In this document: piece by piece, positions 8,828 through 18,112 of the stretch
How the letters are laid out: each line of letters starts with the position of its first letter
Numbering within the stretch: the stretch's first letter is position 1
Assembly: GCA_903894575.1 (NCBI GenBank)
Contig: CAITQQ010000254.1
Location: 1-42,334 of the forward strand
Reading direction: 5' to 3'
Source of the DNA: an uncultured bacterium
Lineage (GTDB): Bacteria; Bacteroidota; Bacteroidia; Chitinophagales; Chitinophagaceae
Length of the DNA stretch: 42,334 nt
Program-made: the position numbers and the translations under genes
Notes under the pieces: generated by a model
Database searches by the model: none
What the model saw: only the letters and a program-made list of their open reading frames with translations
Told to the model about the DNA's origin: nothing

Positions 8828-10006
8828 ATGAATTACCGCAAGTTTCAGGCTGATAAGATCTTTACCGGATTTGAATTCCTTGATCCGGGCCATATGCTCA
8901 TCATGGATGAAGATGGCAAGGTCATCGAGATCCTGGCTGAAATGGATGCCGGCGAAGGCATTGAAAGATACAAAGGCATCCTCTGTCCGGGGTTCATCAA
9001 TGCGCATTGTCACCTGGAACTCAGCCACCTGAAAAATACCATTCCAGCCCATACAGGACTGATTCCTTTCTTATTGGATGTGGTGAGCAAACGCGACCAT
9101 GATCAGGCGCTGATACTTGAGCGCATCGAAAAAGCAGAAAAAGAAATGGCACTCGAAGGGATTGTTGCAGTAGGTGACATCTGCAATACAAGCATCACCC
9201 TTCAGACAAAACGCGAGAGCAAGATCAAGTGGAATAATTTTATTGAGGTGCTTGGCATGAGAGATGAAAAAGCGGAAGCCAATTTGCTGCATTATGAAGG
9301 AATTTTAAAAGCGTTCACAGATGCAACAGACAATGGTGAAGGTGCATCATTCAAATCTTCTCTGGTGCCTCATGCTCCTTACAGCATCAGCAACAAAACC
9401 TTTGAGGGAATCAACAACCGCACAGGGCATCAGATCATCTCCATGCACAGCCAGGAAAACCCTGCAGAAGATGAACTGTACACCAAAGGAACAGGCGATT
9501 TTATCCAATTTTTCAATACACTCGGATTGAATGGATCACCATTTCCTGCAACGGGAAAATCGTCGTTAAGGTCCTGTCTGCCACATTTCAAGAATAGACA
9601 AAGGGTCATCCTGGTCCACAATACTTTCACTGCAGAAGAAGACATAGTCTTTGCCATGGACCATGCAAAGGAACATTTGTCAGGAATCCATTTCTGCCTT
9701 TGTGCCAACGCAAATCTCTATATTGAAACCCGCATGCCCCCCATTGACCGCCTGATAAAAAACAAGGCTGAAATCGTACTGGGTACAGACAGTTACAGCA
9801 GCAACTGGCAGCTGAGCATTGCATCAGAAATTCGAACCATCAGAAAAGAATTACCGGAAATTCCCTTGCAACTTATTCTACAATGGGCTACCATCAATGG
9901 AGCAAGAGCACTGGAAAGAGATGATGAACTCGGCAGCTTTGAATCTGGAAAAAAACCAGGCATTGTATTGCTGGACAATGCCCTTCAGGCCAGGAAAATC
10001 ATTTGA
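8828..10006 (+). CDS. Amidohydrolase family metal-dependent hydrolase (deaminase-like)
   Basis: [59 protein letters not shown]. The track start at 8801 is GTG; ATG at 8828 is preferred. Confidence 0.85.
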   Translation: MNYRKFQADKIFTGFEFLDPGHMLIMDEDGKVIEILAEMDAGEGIERYKGILCPGFINAHCHLELSHLKNTIPAHTGLIPFLLDVVSKRDHDQALILERIEKAEKEMALEGIVAVGDICNTSITLQTKRESKIKWNNFIEVLGMRDEKAEANLLHYEGILKAFTDATDNGEGASFKSSLVPHAPYSISNKTFEGINNRTGHQIISMHSQENPAEDELYTKGTGDFIQFFNTLGLNGSPFPATGKSSLRSCLPHFKNRQRVILVHNTFTAEEDIVFAMDHAKEHLSGIHFCLCANANLYIETRMPPIDRLIKNKAEIVLGTDSYSSNWQLSIASEIRTIRKELPEIPLQLILQWATINGARALERDDELGSFESGKKPGIVLLDNALQARKII

Positions 10007-10753
10007 TCATTGTTCCATCAGCACACGGATCACCGGCAAGGATTTCATGTTGCCAAACGCATTGATGTGCATCCCATAAAATTGAAGACAGGCATCCAAC
10101 AAATCATTTCTCAGTTGTCTGTTCATCTTCACCTCCTCCAATTCTTCTAGCTGCATGACCCGCAACAACTGTGATATGCATTCACTTTGCGGAGGAACAA
10201 CAACCATTTGATGCATGGGCATTTCAGACACAAACTGCCCCTCATGAAGATCCATGATATTGTCTATGTCGCTGAAATTGTCCATCATCCTGAATCCAAA
10301 AAAATGCGACAAATGCAATACAAAAAAAAGGGGGATGTTGGCGGTTTGTTGAACAGTTCCGTTGTCCAACCCCTTGATGACATCTTCGATAAAATAAAAA
10401 AGTTCCGGATGGGGATCAGGCTCCTTCAAACATTTCTGAAGCAGCTCTATCATGAAAAGCATGACAGCATTTTTTGTCACATCAGAAAACAATTCATTGT
10501 AATGAATGGCTTGCTTGCACTCTTTGATGCGTTGCAGTGTATTCCGGTCGTTCTGATAAACAACCATCTCCAATATATTTCCCACTTGAAGTTGGGCTGC
10601 AGAAATGCCATTGGATCGCTTTGATGTTCTTACTCCATTCACCATGTACTGCTGCAATCCAAAAAGCTCAGTAAATGCAGAAACAACCAATGAGGTTTCA
10701 CCATACTTGACCGTTCTGATCACAATACCTTTTGTGGTGTGGATGACTGCCAT
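10007..10753 (-). CDS. recO: DNA repair protein RecO
   Basis: MAVIHTTKGIVIRTVKYGETSLVVSAFTELFGLQQYMVNGVRT N-terminus typical of Bacteroidota RecO; ATG at 10753 lies just after the upstream gene stop at 10755. Confidence 0.88.
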   Translation of the reverse strand: MAVIHTTKGIVIRTVKYGETSLVVSAFTELFGLQQYMVNGVRTSKRSNGISAAQLQVGNILEMVVYQNDRNTLQRIKECKQAIHYNELFSDVTKNAVMLFMIELLQKCLKEPDPHPELFYFIEDVIKGLDNGTVQQTANIPLFFVLHLSHFFGFRMMDNFSDIDNIMDLHEGQFVSEMPMHQMVVVPPQSECISQLLRVMQLEELEEVKMNRQLRNDLLDACLQFYGMHINAFGNMKSLPVIRVLMEQ

Positions 10754-10754
10754 G

Positions 10755-13040
10755 CTATTGTATGAAAAATATTTTCGCTGCCACCTGTTGCTGGTTGTTC
10801 TCATCTGCAACGTAAACAAGATATACCCCGCTGTTCACCCGTTCCCCTTTGTAATTTTTCCCATTCCAAATGGCTTGCCCGCCCAAAGACCTTGACTGGT
10901 GCACCAGGCGTCCATCGAGTTCAGTTATGCGCACCCAGGCATTGTCTGGAAGTTCCCTGATGGCGATGGTTCTGGTAAAGCCTGAGGGCACCGGATTGGG
11001 GAAAACAAAGGGTTTCTTTTTTTCAGTGGCCGCTGCAGTGGCAGTGCCCCTGAATGAACAAATGCCATTGGCAGTAAAAAAGAAAACCTCGCCCGTGAGT
11101 TGATGGATCACGATTGAAAAAACTTCATTGCTGAGCAAACTGCTGTTGGATACAGTGAAGCGGTGAATGGTTTTTTGTCCGTCAGCACTCAACAACCATA
11201 CCCCATTTTTTGAGGCAATCCATTTGCGGTTGGCTCCATCTACCTTGATATCATTCACCATTTCCTCGGCCAGCAACAAGCCTGCAAAATTGTCTTGTTG
11301 CACCACCGGTAAGGTGGCATCACAGAGCGTGTTGCTGAAAAGATCATTACCACATTGTATGACGGCAACCCCTCTGTCTGTGCCTACCCAAACAAATCCG
11401 TTTTTGTCGCACTCTACACTCAAGACATTGGAAGATGGTAGGTTTCCATTGCCCCTGCCTTGCCGGAAATGCCGCCATTTGTCATCATTGGTTTGATCGA
11501 TGGTACCCCCATCGTCAAAACAAAACAGGCCATTGCCCTGCGGGGATATGATCCACTTCCTGTTCTGATCATCAATCGTTATCGCAGAAACTGCATTGCC
11601 AACATGTTGAAAAGGGATCGTAAATTTTTTCCAGCTGCCATCCTTTTTCCTTACAACAAGATTCTGAGATGCGCCATGGTTGGCCATCCAGAGGTTCAGG
11701 TCAAGATCGTATGCAAGTCCTGCAACCCTAAAAGATGTAGGATCCATCATTGCTGAGCTGATGAAAGAACCCTGTTTGTATACCAATGGCTTTCCTTCTT
11801 TGGTTACTTCTATCATGCCACCTCCGAAAGATCCTGCCAAAACTGATTGTTTGGATGGGTCAAAGGCCAACACGTTGATGTCTGGCATGCTGTCCAATGC
11901 GGGCAGTGACCGGCTGTTGAAGTTCTGCCATTTGTCATCCTTGAAACCAAAGAAACCAGTCTTGTTCAGCTTTCCCTTGCCGTCTGCGCCTATGGTTCCT
12001 GCAGCAGCCCATACTGTTGCATTGGCGTAGGTTCCGCTTCCATTGGAGATGCCATAGGGAGCATTGGGCAGGTATTGTTCATCGGCAGTTGTGGATACTT
12101 TGATCAGTCCATTGTTCTTGTCACCCACCCAAAGTTCCTGGTTGATTTTCAAACAGGCAACTGGATAGGACATGGATGGTGTAGCAATCAACTGTGCTTG
12201 TGCGCCAGCATCAGAAAAATATACAACTGTACCCTTGGCTTGCAATGACTGCCCGATATACAGTCCATTGCTACTGGTATTGATGGAGGTGACGGGTTTA
12301 GAGGAAACAAAGAGCAGACTCCATGCGCCATTTGTTTTGATGAAAATGGAATCCCTCTTTCTGGCCACCAACTTGTCATTCCAGTTGAGGACATTGTCAA
12401 CTGCACCTGCAGTTCCGGGTATAGGCTCCAATGTCCAGGACCTGAAATCACCCAGTGTGGAAGTTTGAAATGATGCTTTTTTCAAACCCTCTGAACTGGC
12501 AGCATACAGCAGATTGTTCAACAGGGCGAGCTGGAAAATGTTGATATCAACACCATTGTTTCCGGGCCTGTAGGTATCCCTGATTTCCTTGCGTTGGGTA
12601 TTGACCGCAATGATTCCCAGGTTGGAGGAAAGCAAGACATCCGTGCCGGCCCAAAGGATATGGTTGATGGTTTTGTCGCCTTGGATCTTGCTCAGCAATA
12701 CATCGGGGATGTTCCGGATTTGGTCCCCTTCCACCAGGTCTATGTTGGCGTTTTCGTAGACAATCAGCATTTTTCCTGAAAAAGGATCCTTGGCCAAATG
12801 CTTCAGGTTTACTTCTGAAAGCCCTCTGGACCTGGTATATACATCGTAGAATTTGGTCGAAGGATCATAGGTAAAATAACCGAATGAGGTAGCTGCAATC
12901 AGCCTGGATGGGGAATTTTCAAGGTCAACGATTGAACGCATGGGAAGGTGATCACGCCATTGGCCAATAGCTGGTATTGTTTGTGCATGCAAAACATGCA
13001 GTGCAAAACAAGCCAAGATGAAGATAAAAGCAGGCTTCAT
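10755..13040 (-). CDS. porZ: PorZ-like type IX secretion protein: beta-propeller N-terminus plus C-terminal T9SS sorting-like domain
   Basis: Signal peptide, IGQWRDHLPMRSIVDLENSPSRLIAATSFGYFTYDPSTKFYDVYTRSRGLSEVNLKHLA (PorZ-like propeller), repeated propeller blades, C-terminal ITELDGRLVHQSRSLGGQAIWNGKNYKGERVNSGVYLVYV (type A sorting-domain style). Confidence 0.8.
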   Translation of the reverse strand: MKPAFIFILACFALHVLHAQTIPAIGQWRDHLPMRSIVDLENSPSRLIAATSFGYFTYDPSTKFYDVYTRSRGLSEVNLKHLAKDPFSGKMLIVYENANIDLVEGDQIRNIPDVLLSKIQGDKTINHILWAGTDVLLSSNLGIIAVNTQRKEIRDTYRPGNNGVDINIFQLALLNNLLYAASSEGLKKASFQTSTLGDFRSWTLEPIPGTAGAVDNVLNWNDKLVARKRDSIFIKTNGAWSLLFVSSKPVTSINTSSNGLYIGQSLQAKGTVVYFSDAGAQAQLIATPSMSYPVACLKINQELWVGDKNNGLIKVSTTADEQYLPNAPYGISNGSGTYANATVWAAAGTIGADGKGKLNKTGFFGFKDDKWQNFNSRSLPALDSMPDINVLAFDPSKQSVLAGSFGGGMIEVTKEGKPLVYKQGSFISSAMMDPTSFRVAGLAYDLDLNLWMANHGASQNLVVRKKDGSWKKFTIPFQHVGNAVSAITIDDQNRKWIISPQGNGLFCFDDGGTIDQTNDDKWRHFRQGRGNGNLPSSNVLSVECDKNGFVWVGTDRGVAVIQCGNDLFSNTLCDATLPVVQQDNFAGLLLAEEMVNDIKVDGANRKWIASKNGVWLLSADGQKTIHRFTVSNSSLLSNEVFSIVIHQLTGEVFFFTANGICSFRGTATAAATEKKKPFVFPNPVPSGFTRTIAIRELPDNAWVRITELDGRLVHQSRSLGGQAIWNGKNYKGERVNSGVYLVYVADENNQQQVAAKIFFIQ

Positions 13041-13134
13041 GGTATAAAATTAACGAATTAGCAGATGCCCCTGCCCCCTAAAAAGATTGAAGGGGAGCCG
13101 CATAAAATCCTTTCCTTTGTAAAAATTATCTCTT

Positions 13135-15462
13135 ATGTGGCAGGCGCTGGGCAAGGCGGTTCTTAAATTTCGCATACCATTGATCATTGCACTGGTCCTG
13201 TTGACTGTTTTCATGGGTTACCATGCCAGCAAGGTCCAGATGAGTTATGACTTTTCCAGGGCCATCCCAACAGATCATCCAAAGTACAAGGCATATCTTG
13301 AATTCAAAAAAACTTTCGGAGAGGATGGAAACCTCCTGACCATTGGTTTTACCTCAGCAAATTTTTTCGAGGTCAATCAGTTCAATGCATTAACCCGTTT
13401 TCAGGATCGGTTGAAAAAGATCAATGGCGTTGAAGACATCATCAGTGTCAATGGAGCAGTAACCCTGAAAAAAAATGACAGCACCAGTAAATTGGATGCC
13501 ATCAGGATTTTTCCCGCCAACATCAACAGCCAACAAACACTCGATAGCCTCAAGGATATTTTTTATTCTCTGCCTTTTTACCGTGGCCTGCTCTACAACC
13601 CAGATACAAAAGCCTATTTGCTGGGTTTGAGGATCAACAGTGCAATTCTTGGATCCAAGGCCAGGGAAACCACCATTGGTGAAATTGAGAAAGAGGCTGC
13701 TGCTTTTGCTGAAGCTACAAAGCTAGATCTTCACCTGAGTGGTCTGCCCCTGATCAGGACAAATGTTGCGTTGCGCATTGCTCAAGAGATGCAATGGTTC
13801 CTGCTGGGCTCCGTTCTTTTATCAGCATTGATCCTGTTCATATTTTTCAGGTCTTTGAGCACCACCCTGCTTTCCCTCGCTGTTGTGCTGATTGGTGTTG
13901 TGTACAGCCTTGCCACCATCCAGATGCTGGGTTTCAGGATCACTCTGCTCAATGCGTTGATTCCGCCACTGGTGGTTGTGATTGGCATTCCCAACTGTAT
14001 CTATTTCCTGAACAAGTACCATACCGCCTTCATGAAAACAGGCGACAAGAAAAAAGCAATTGTGGAGATGATCGGTAAAATGGGGGTGGTCACCCTTTTC
14101 TGCAACATCAGCGCCGCACTGGGTTTCGCTGTATTCGCTTTGACCAAAAGCATCATCCTGAAAGAATTTGGAATCGTTGCCGGAATCAATATCATGGCGC
14201 TGTTCTTTATATCCTTGATCCTGATTCCTATCGCTTTGTACTACATGGCGGAACCCAGGAAAAAGCATACCCGCTATCTGGAAAACAAATGGCTTCAGAC
14301 CCTGCTGACAACCATCGAACAGTGGGTATTCTCCAACAAACGAACAGTTTACCTTGCTACAGTCCTTGCTTTGATCTTTTCCATCATTGGCATTTCAAAA
14401 CTGAAAACACAGTCTTTTATTGTTGATGACCTTCCCAAAAAAGACAAGATCTATACAGACCTTCGGTTCTTTGAATCCAATTTCAGGGGCATCATGCCTT
14501 TGGAAATCCTTGTGGATACCAAAAAGAAGAATGGTATTGCCGGCTCCAGGGCCCTTTCTGTGTATGACAAGGTTTCTTCGTTCAGTGCCTATATTGCTTC
14601 TTACCCTGAAATGGCCCGTCCCCTCTCATTGGCAGAAGGATTAAAATTTGCAAGACAGGGATTCTATGAAGGTGATAGCAACAATTATTCCATGCCCAAC
14701 GCATTCGATGGGGCATTCATGGCAGATTACATGAAGCCCAGCAAAGGAAATGCCCCTGCAAAAGGTTCATTGGAAAAACTCATGTCCTCCTTCATTGACA
14801 GCAACAAACAGGTTACACGCATCAGTGTGAACATGGCCGATGTTGGAAGCATGCGCATGCCAATCCTGATTGACAGCCTGGAAGCACATGTTCCGGACTA
14901 TTTTGATACCAGCAAGGTTTCTGTTCAATTGACGGGATCGAGCATAACCTTTCTTGAAGGCAGCAGGTTTATCATCAAGGGTTTGAAAGAAAGCATTTTC
15001 TGGGCATTTCTATTCATTTCACTGTGCATGCTTTACTTGTTCAGATCATTCAGGATCCTCCTCTGCTCGCTGATTCCCAATCTGATTCCATTGGTGATGA
15101 CAGCCGGTCTGATGGGATGGATGGGCATTGCCATCAAACCCTCCACTGTACTGGTTTTCAGTGTTGCGCTGGGTATTGCAATAGACATCACCATACGTTT
15201 CCTTGTCAATTACAAACAAGAGCTTCCACATTTCAATGGAAAGGTGCATGAGACCGTTGTGCAAACCATCAGGGAAACAGGCATCAGCATTGTGTATACC
15301 TCTCTGGTTTTGATTGCAGGATTCATCATTTTCGTGATCAGTGGATTCGGCAGTACACAGGCCTTGGGATGGCTCACTTCCTTTACGCTGCTGGTGGCTA
15401 CCCTTACCAACTTGATTCTGCTTCCAGTGCTGCTCTTGCTAGCAGCAAAGAAAAAGAGTTAA
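13135..15462 (+). CDS. MMPL/RND-superfamily exporter-like protein
   Basis: 775 aa with two repeated TM bundles and large periplasmic loops; PTDHPKYKAYLEFKKTFGEDGNLLTIGF, and two SSD-like TM repeats (LGIAIDITIRFLVNYKQE). Confidence 0.88.
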   Translation: MWQALGKAVLKFRIPLIIALVLLTVFMGYHASKVQMSYDFSRAIPTDHPKYKAYLEFKKTFGEDGNLLTIGFTSANFFEVNQFNALTRFQDRLKKINGVEDIISVNGAVTLKKNDSTSKLDAIRIFPANINSQQTLDSLKDIFYSLPFYRGLLYNPDTKAYLLGLRINSAILGSKARETTIGEIEKEAAAFAEATKLDLHLSGLPLIRTNVALRIAQEMQWFLLGSVLLSALILFIFFRSLSTTLLSLAVVLIGVVYSLATIQMLGFRITLLNALIPPLVVVIGIPNCIYFLNKYHTAFMKTGDKKKAIVEMIGKMGVVTLFCNISAALGFAVFALTKSIILKEFGIVAGINIMALFFISLILIPIALYYMAEPRKKHTRYLENKWLQTLLTTIEQWVFSNKRTVYLATVLALIFSIIGISKLKTQSFIVDDLPKKDKIYTDLRFFESNFRGIMPLEILVDTKKKNGIAGSRALSVYDKVSSFSAYIASYPEMARPLSLAEGLKFARQGFYEGDSNNYSMPNAFDGAFMADYMKPSKGNAPAKGSLEKLMSSFIDSNKQVTRISVNMADVGSMRMPILIDSLEAHVPDYFDTSKVSVQLTGSSITFLEGSRFIIKGLKESIFWAFLFISLCMLYLFRSFRILLCSLIPNLIPLVMTAGLMGWMGIAIKPSTVLVFSVALGIAIDITIRFLVNYKQELPHFNGKVHETVVQTIRETGISIVYTSLVLIAGFIIFVISGFGSTQALGWLTSFTLLVATLTNLILLPVLLLLAAKKKS

Positions 15463-15480
15463 GCCTCTACCAATAAAAAA

Positions 15481-16605
15481 TTACTTTAAGATCTCAGCCA
15501 ACTTTGCAAGGAGCTCTTCTCCCCTTAACCCTTTTGCAATGATCTTTCCCTGAGGATCAAGCAATACATTGAATGGAATTCCTTCAATCTGGTACAAGGG
15601 AACTACTGAGCTCTGCCAATACTTTAAGTCACTGATATGTGTCCATGTCAGTCCATCCGCTTTGATGGCTTCTACCCAGGCATCCTTTTCCTTGTCCAAC
15701 GAAACACCCAATACAGTAAAATTCTTGTCCTTGAATTGTTGGTACGCTGCTACAACATTGGGGTTTTCCATGCGGCATGGTTTGCACCAACTGGCCCAAA
15801 AATCTACCAACACATATTTACCACGAAATGATGCCAAAGAAATATTTCGGCCATTCACATCCGGCATTTCAAACAATGGCGCTTCTTTGCCAACAAGTTC
15901 ATCTGTTTGCTTTGGCTCGGTTTGGTTGTTGAGATCGCCTGCCAATTTTGCTATTTTTGTAGACTTGGGAAAGCGCTTTGCAATAGCATTGAGCGCAGGC
16001 TTGACTTGATCAGGTGATACGAGATTTCTTGACATACCCAATGCGTAAATGGCAACAGCCGGGGTTTGTGTAGTATCAGCATAATTGAGCAAATAGGAAC
16101 CTGCCGCAGTAATTTTATCACGAAAACCGGTTTCAAGCACTACCCTGCTGCTGTCCATCATTTCCCCTTTGGCTACTATCGCGTTGCGGATCGAATCAAT
16201 TTCCTGAAGCCTTGCATTAAAACCTGCGAGGAGCAAACGGAAAGAATTGCTTCCGTCTGAATTGCTTGAGAACAAGTCGGGGCTTTTGAGGTCGGCTGTA
16301 ACATTTATGGATGACTTATCAGGAATCACCAGAAAATACGCCTGTGTTTTTTCAAACCTTACCCTGTACAAAGCCTCCGGATCAACAGCTCCTCCCTTGA
16401 GTGCAAAAACCGCCTTACCCATTTCAGCAACTGCAGTATCCATCGTAATGGGTTCTCCTTCCAGCTCAATCAAGTCAAGGTAAACAGCCTGTTTTTCGGT
16501 ATTCCCCAACACTGTGAAATTGAAGCTGACATTTTTTTCTGTCTGCTTGCAGGATGCTACGGCAAGGAAAACCAGCAGTGTGACTGCCCTCAAGAATTGT
16601 TTCAT
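15481..16605 (-). CDS. TlpA-family thiol:disulfide oxidoreductase lipoprotein, DUF4369-like N-terminal region
   Basis: Lipobox-like VASCKQ; thioredoxin-fold GKYVLVDFWASWCKPCRMENPNVVAAYQQFKDKNFTVLGVSLD. Confidence 0.9.
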   Translation of the reverse strand: MKQFLRAVTLLVFLAVASCKQTEKNVSFNFTVLGNTEKQAVYLDLIELEGEPITMDTAVAEMGKAVFALKGGAVDPEALYRVRFEKTQAYFLVIPDKSSINVTADLKSPDLFSSNSDGSNSFRLLLAGFNARLQEIDSIRNAIVAKGEMMDSSRVVLETGFRDKITAAGSYLLNYADTTQTPAVAIYALGMSRNLVSPDQVKPALNAIAKRFPKSTKIAKLAGDLNNQTEPKQTDELVGKEAPLFEMPDVNGRNISLASFRGKYVLVDFWASWCKPCRMENPNVVAAYQQFKDKNFTVLGVSLDKEKDAWVEAIKADGLTWTHISDLKYWQSSVVPLYQIEGIPFNVLLDPQGKIIAKGLRGEELLAKLAEILK

Positions 16606-16606
16606 G

Positions 16607-18067
16607 CTATTGTTTTTTATTTAAATGTGCATTGAGTAGTTCCGTTGTTGTTTTGGGATCTGCTTTCCCCTTTGATATCTTTTTTACTTCGCCTACAAAC
16701 AAACCGATCAAACCTTTTTTACCTTTTCTGTATTCTTCTACCTTATCAGGCATGGCATCCAATACCTGCTGTACCCAAGCACCTATTTCATCATCTCCAG
16801 CATCTTGGATTAAATTCATTGCAGCAGCAAGATTCAATGGACTCGCATTGCTGTCTTCGAGCATGATGGGCAAAAGCTTTTGTGCAGCAACGGAGAACCC
16901 AAGTTTACCTTCCGCAACCAAATCAAGCAGATGGTGCCAGTTTTCTACAGCGATGGTAACATCATTCCAGGAGCCTTCAACAAGATGGAGATGAGCGCGC
17001 AGTGGCCCTATCAGAAAGTTGGCAAGATTTTTTTTATGGGAAGTTGAAGCTGCAATTTTTTCAAAAAGATCACTCAGTTCCTTTTCTTCTGTCAATTGCT
17101 CTGCATCATAATGAGAGAGGCCATACTCCTGAATATACTGGCCTGCCCTTTGATCAGGAAGGGAAGGAAGAGCGTCTCTTATACCATCAATAAATGCATC
17201 AGTAAATTCAAATGGGGCAAGGTCTGGCTCAGGAAAATAACGGTAATCATCTGCATCCTCTTTTGTTCTAATAGAGAAAGTGATGCCCCTGTCTGCATCA
17301 TAGCTCCTGGTTTCCTGCACAATGGTTTCACCATTTTCACACATGACAGACAAACGGTTGATCTCAATTTCAATCGCGTGCCTAAGGTGCCTGATCGAGT
17401 TGAGGTTTTTCACTTCTACCCTGGTGCCCAGCGATTGGCTTCCTCTTGGCCTTACAGAAATATTCGCATCACAACGCAGGCTACCCTCTTCCATGTTTCC
17501 GTCACAAATGCCTATCCACCTTACCAGCTTTCTGATCTGTGTAAGATATGCTGATGCCTCTTCAGCTGTATGCAATACCGGGTCGGTAACAATTTCAATC
17601 AAGGGAACACCGGCGCGGTTATAATCCAGCAATGTCAGGCCTTCATGCTGATCATGAATGCTTTTACCAGCATCTTCCTCCATGTGAATTCTCGTGAGCT
17701 GAATATCACGACGACCGGTTGAAGTATTGATGCTCACAAATCCACCACTGCAAATGGGCGTGGTATGTTGAGAGATTTGATAACCTTTGGGAAGGTCAGG
17801 ATAAAAATAATTTTTCCTTGCGAAGTAATTGTTTTTCTCAATGGTGCAATGACAGACCAGGCCCATGCTGATGGCATGTGCAATGGCAGTCTTGTTCATC
17901 CTGGGCAATGTGCCCGGATGGCCAAGTGTAATGGGACTTACATGGGTGTTGGGACCTGCACCAAAAGCCGCAGCATCCCCCGCAAACAACTTGCTTTTTG
18001 TTTGCAATTGTGCATGCACTTCAAGTCCAATTACTGCTTCATATTTTATTGTCAGGTCTTCCGACAT
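16607..18067 (-). CDS. gatB: Aspartyl/glutamyl-tRNA amidotransferase subunit B
   Basis: YEAVIGLEVHAQLQTKSKLFAGDAAAFGAGPNTHVSPITLGHPGTLP; KNYFYPDLPKGYQISQ; C-terminal GatB/Yqey domain. Confidence 0.97.
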   Translation of the reverse strand: MSEDLTIKYEAVIGLEVHAQLQTKSKLFAGDAAAFGAGPNTHVSPITLGHPGTLPRMNKTAIAHAISMGLVCHCTIEKNNYFARKNYFYPDLPKGYQISQHTTPICSGGFVSINTSTGRRDIQLTRIHMEEDAGKSIHDQHEGLTLLDYNRAGVPLIEIVTDPVLHTAEEASAYLTQIRKLVRWIGICDGNMEEGSLRCDANISVRPRGSQSLGTRVEVKNLNSIRHLRHAIEIEINRLSVMCENGETIVQETRSYDADRGITFSIRTKEDADDYRYFPEPDLAPFEFTDAFIDGIRDALPSLPDQRAGQYIQEYGLSHYDAEQLTEEKELSDLFEKIAASTSHKKNLANFLIGPLRAHLHLVEGSWNDVTIAVENWHHLLDLVAEGKLGFSVAAQKLLPIMLEDSNASPLNLAAAMNLIQDAGDDEIGAWVQQVLDAMPDKVEEYRKGKKGLIGLFVGEVKKISKGKADPKTTTELLNAHLNKKQ

Positions 18068-18112
18068 TGTCTTTGTTGATTTCGAATGAGCTATACATAA
18101 ATGACCATCGCA

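Noticed and set aside
13067-13096. Possible hairpin CCCCCT...AGGGG between the PorZ-like gene and the MMPL gene
   Set aside because: Only a 5-bp stem with an 11-nt loop and no T-run; not convincing as a terminator.
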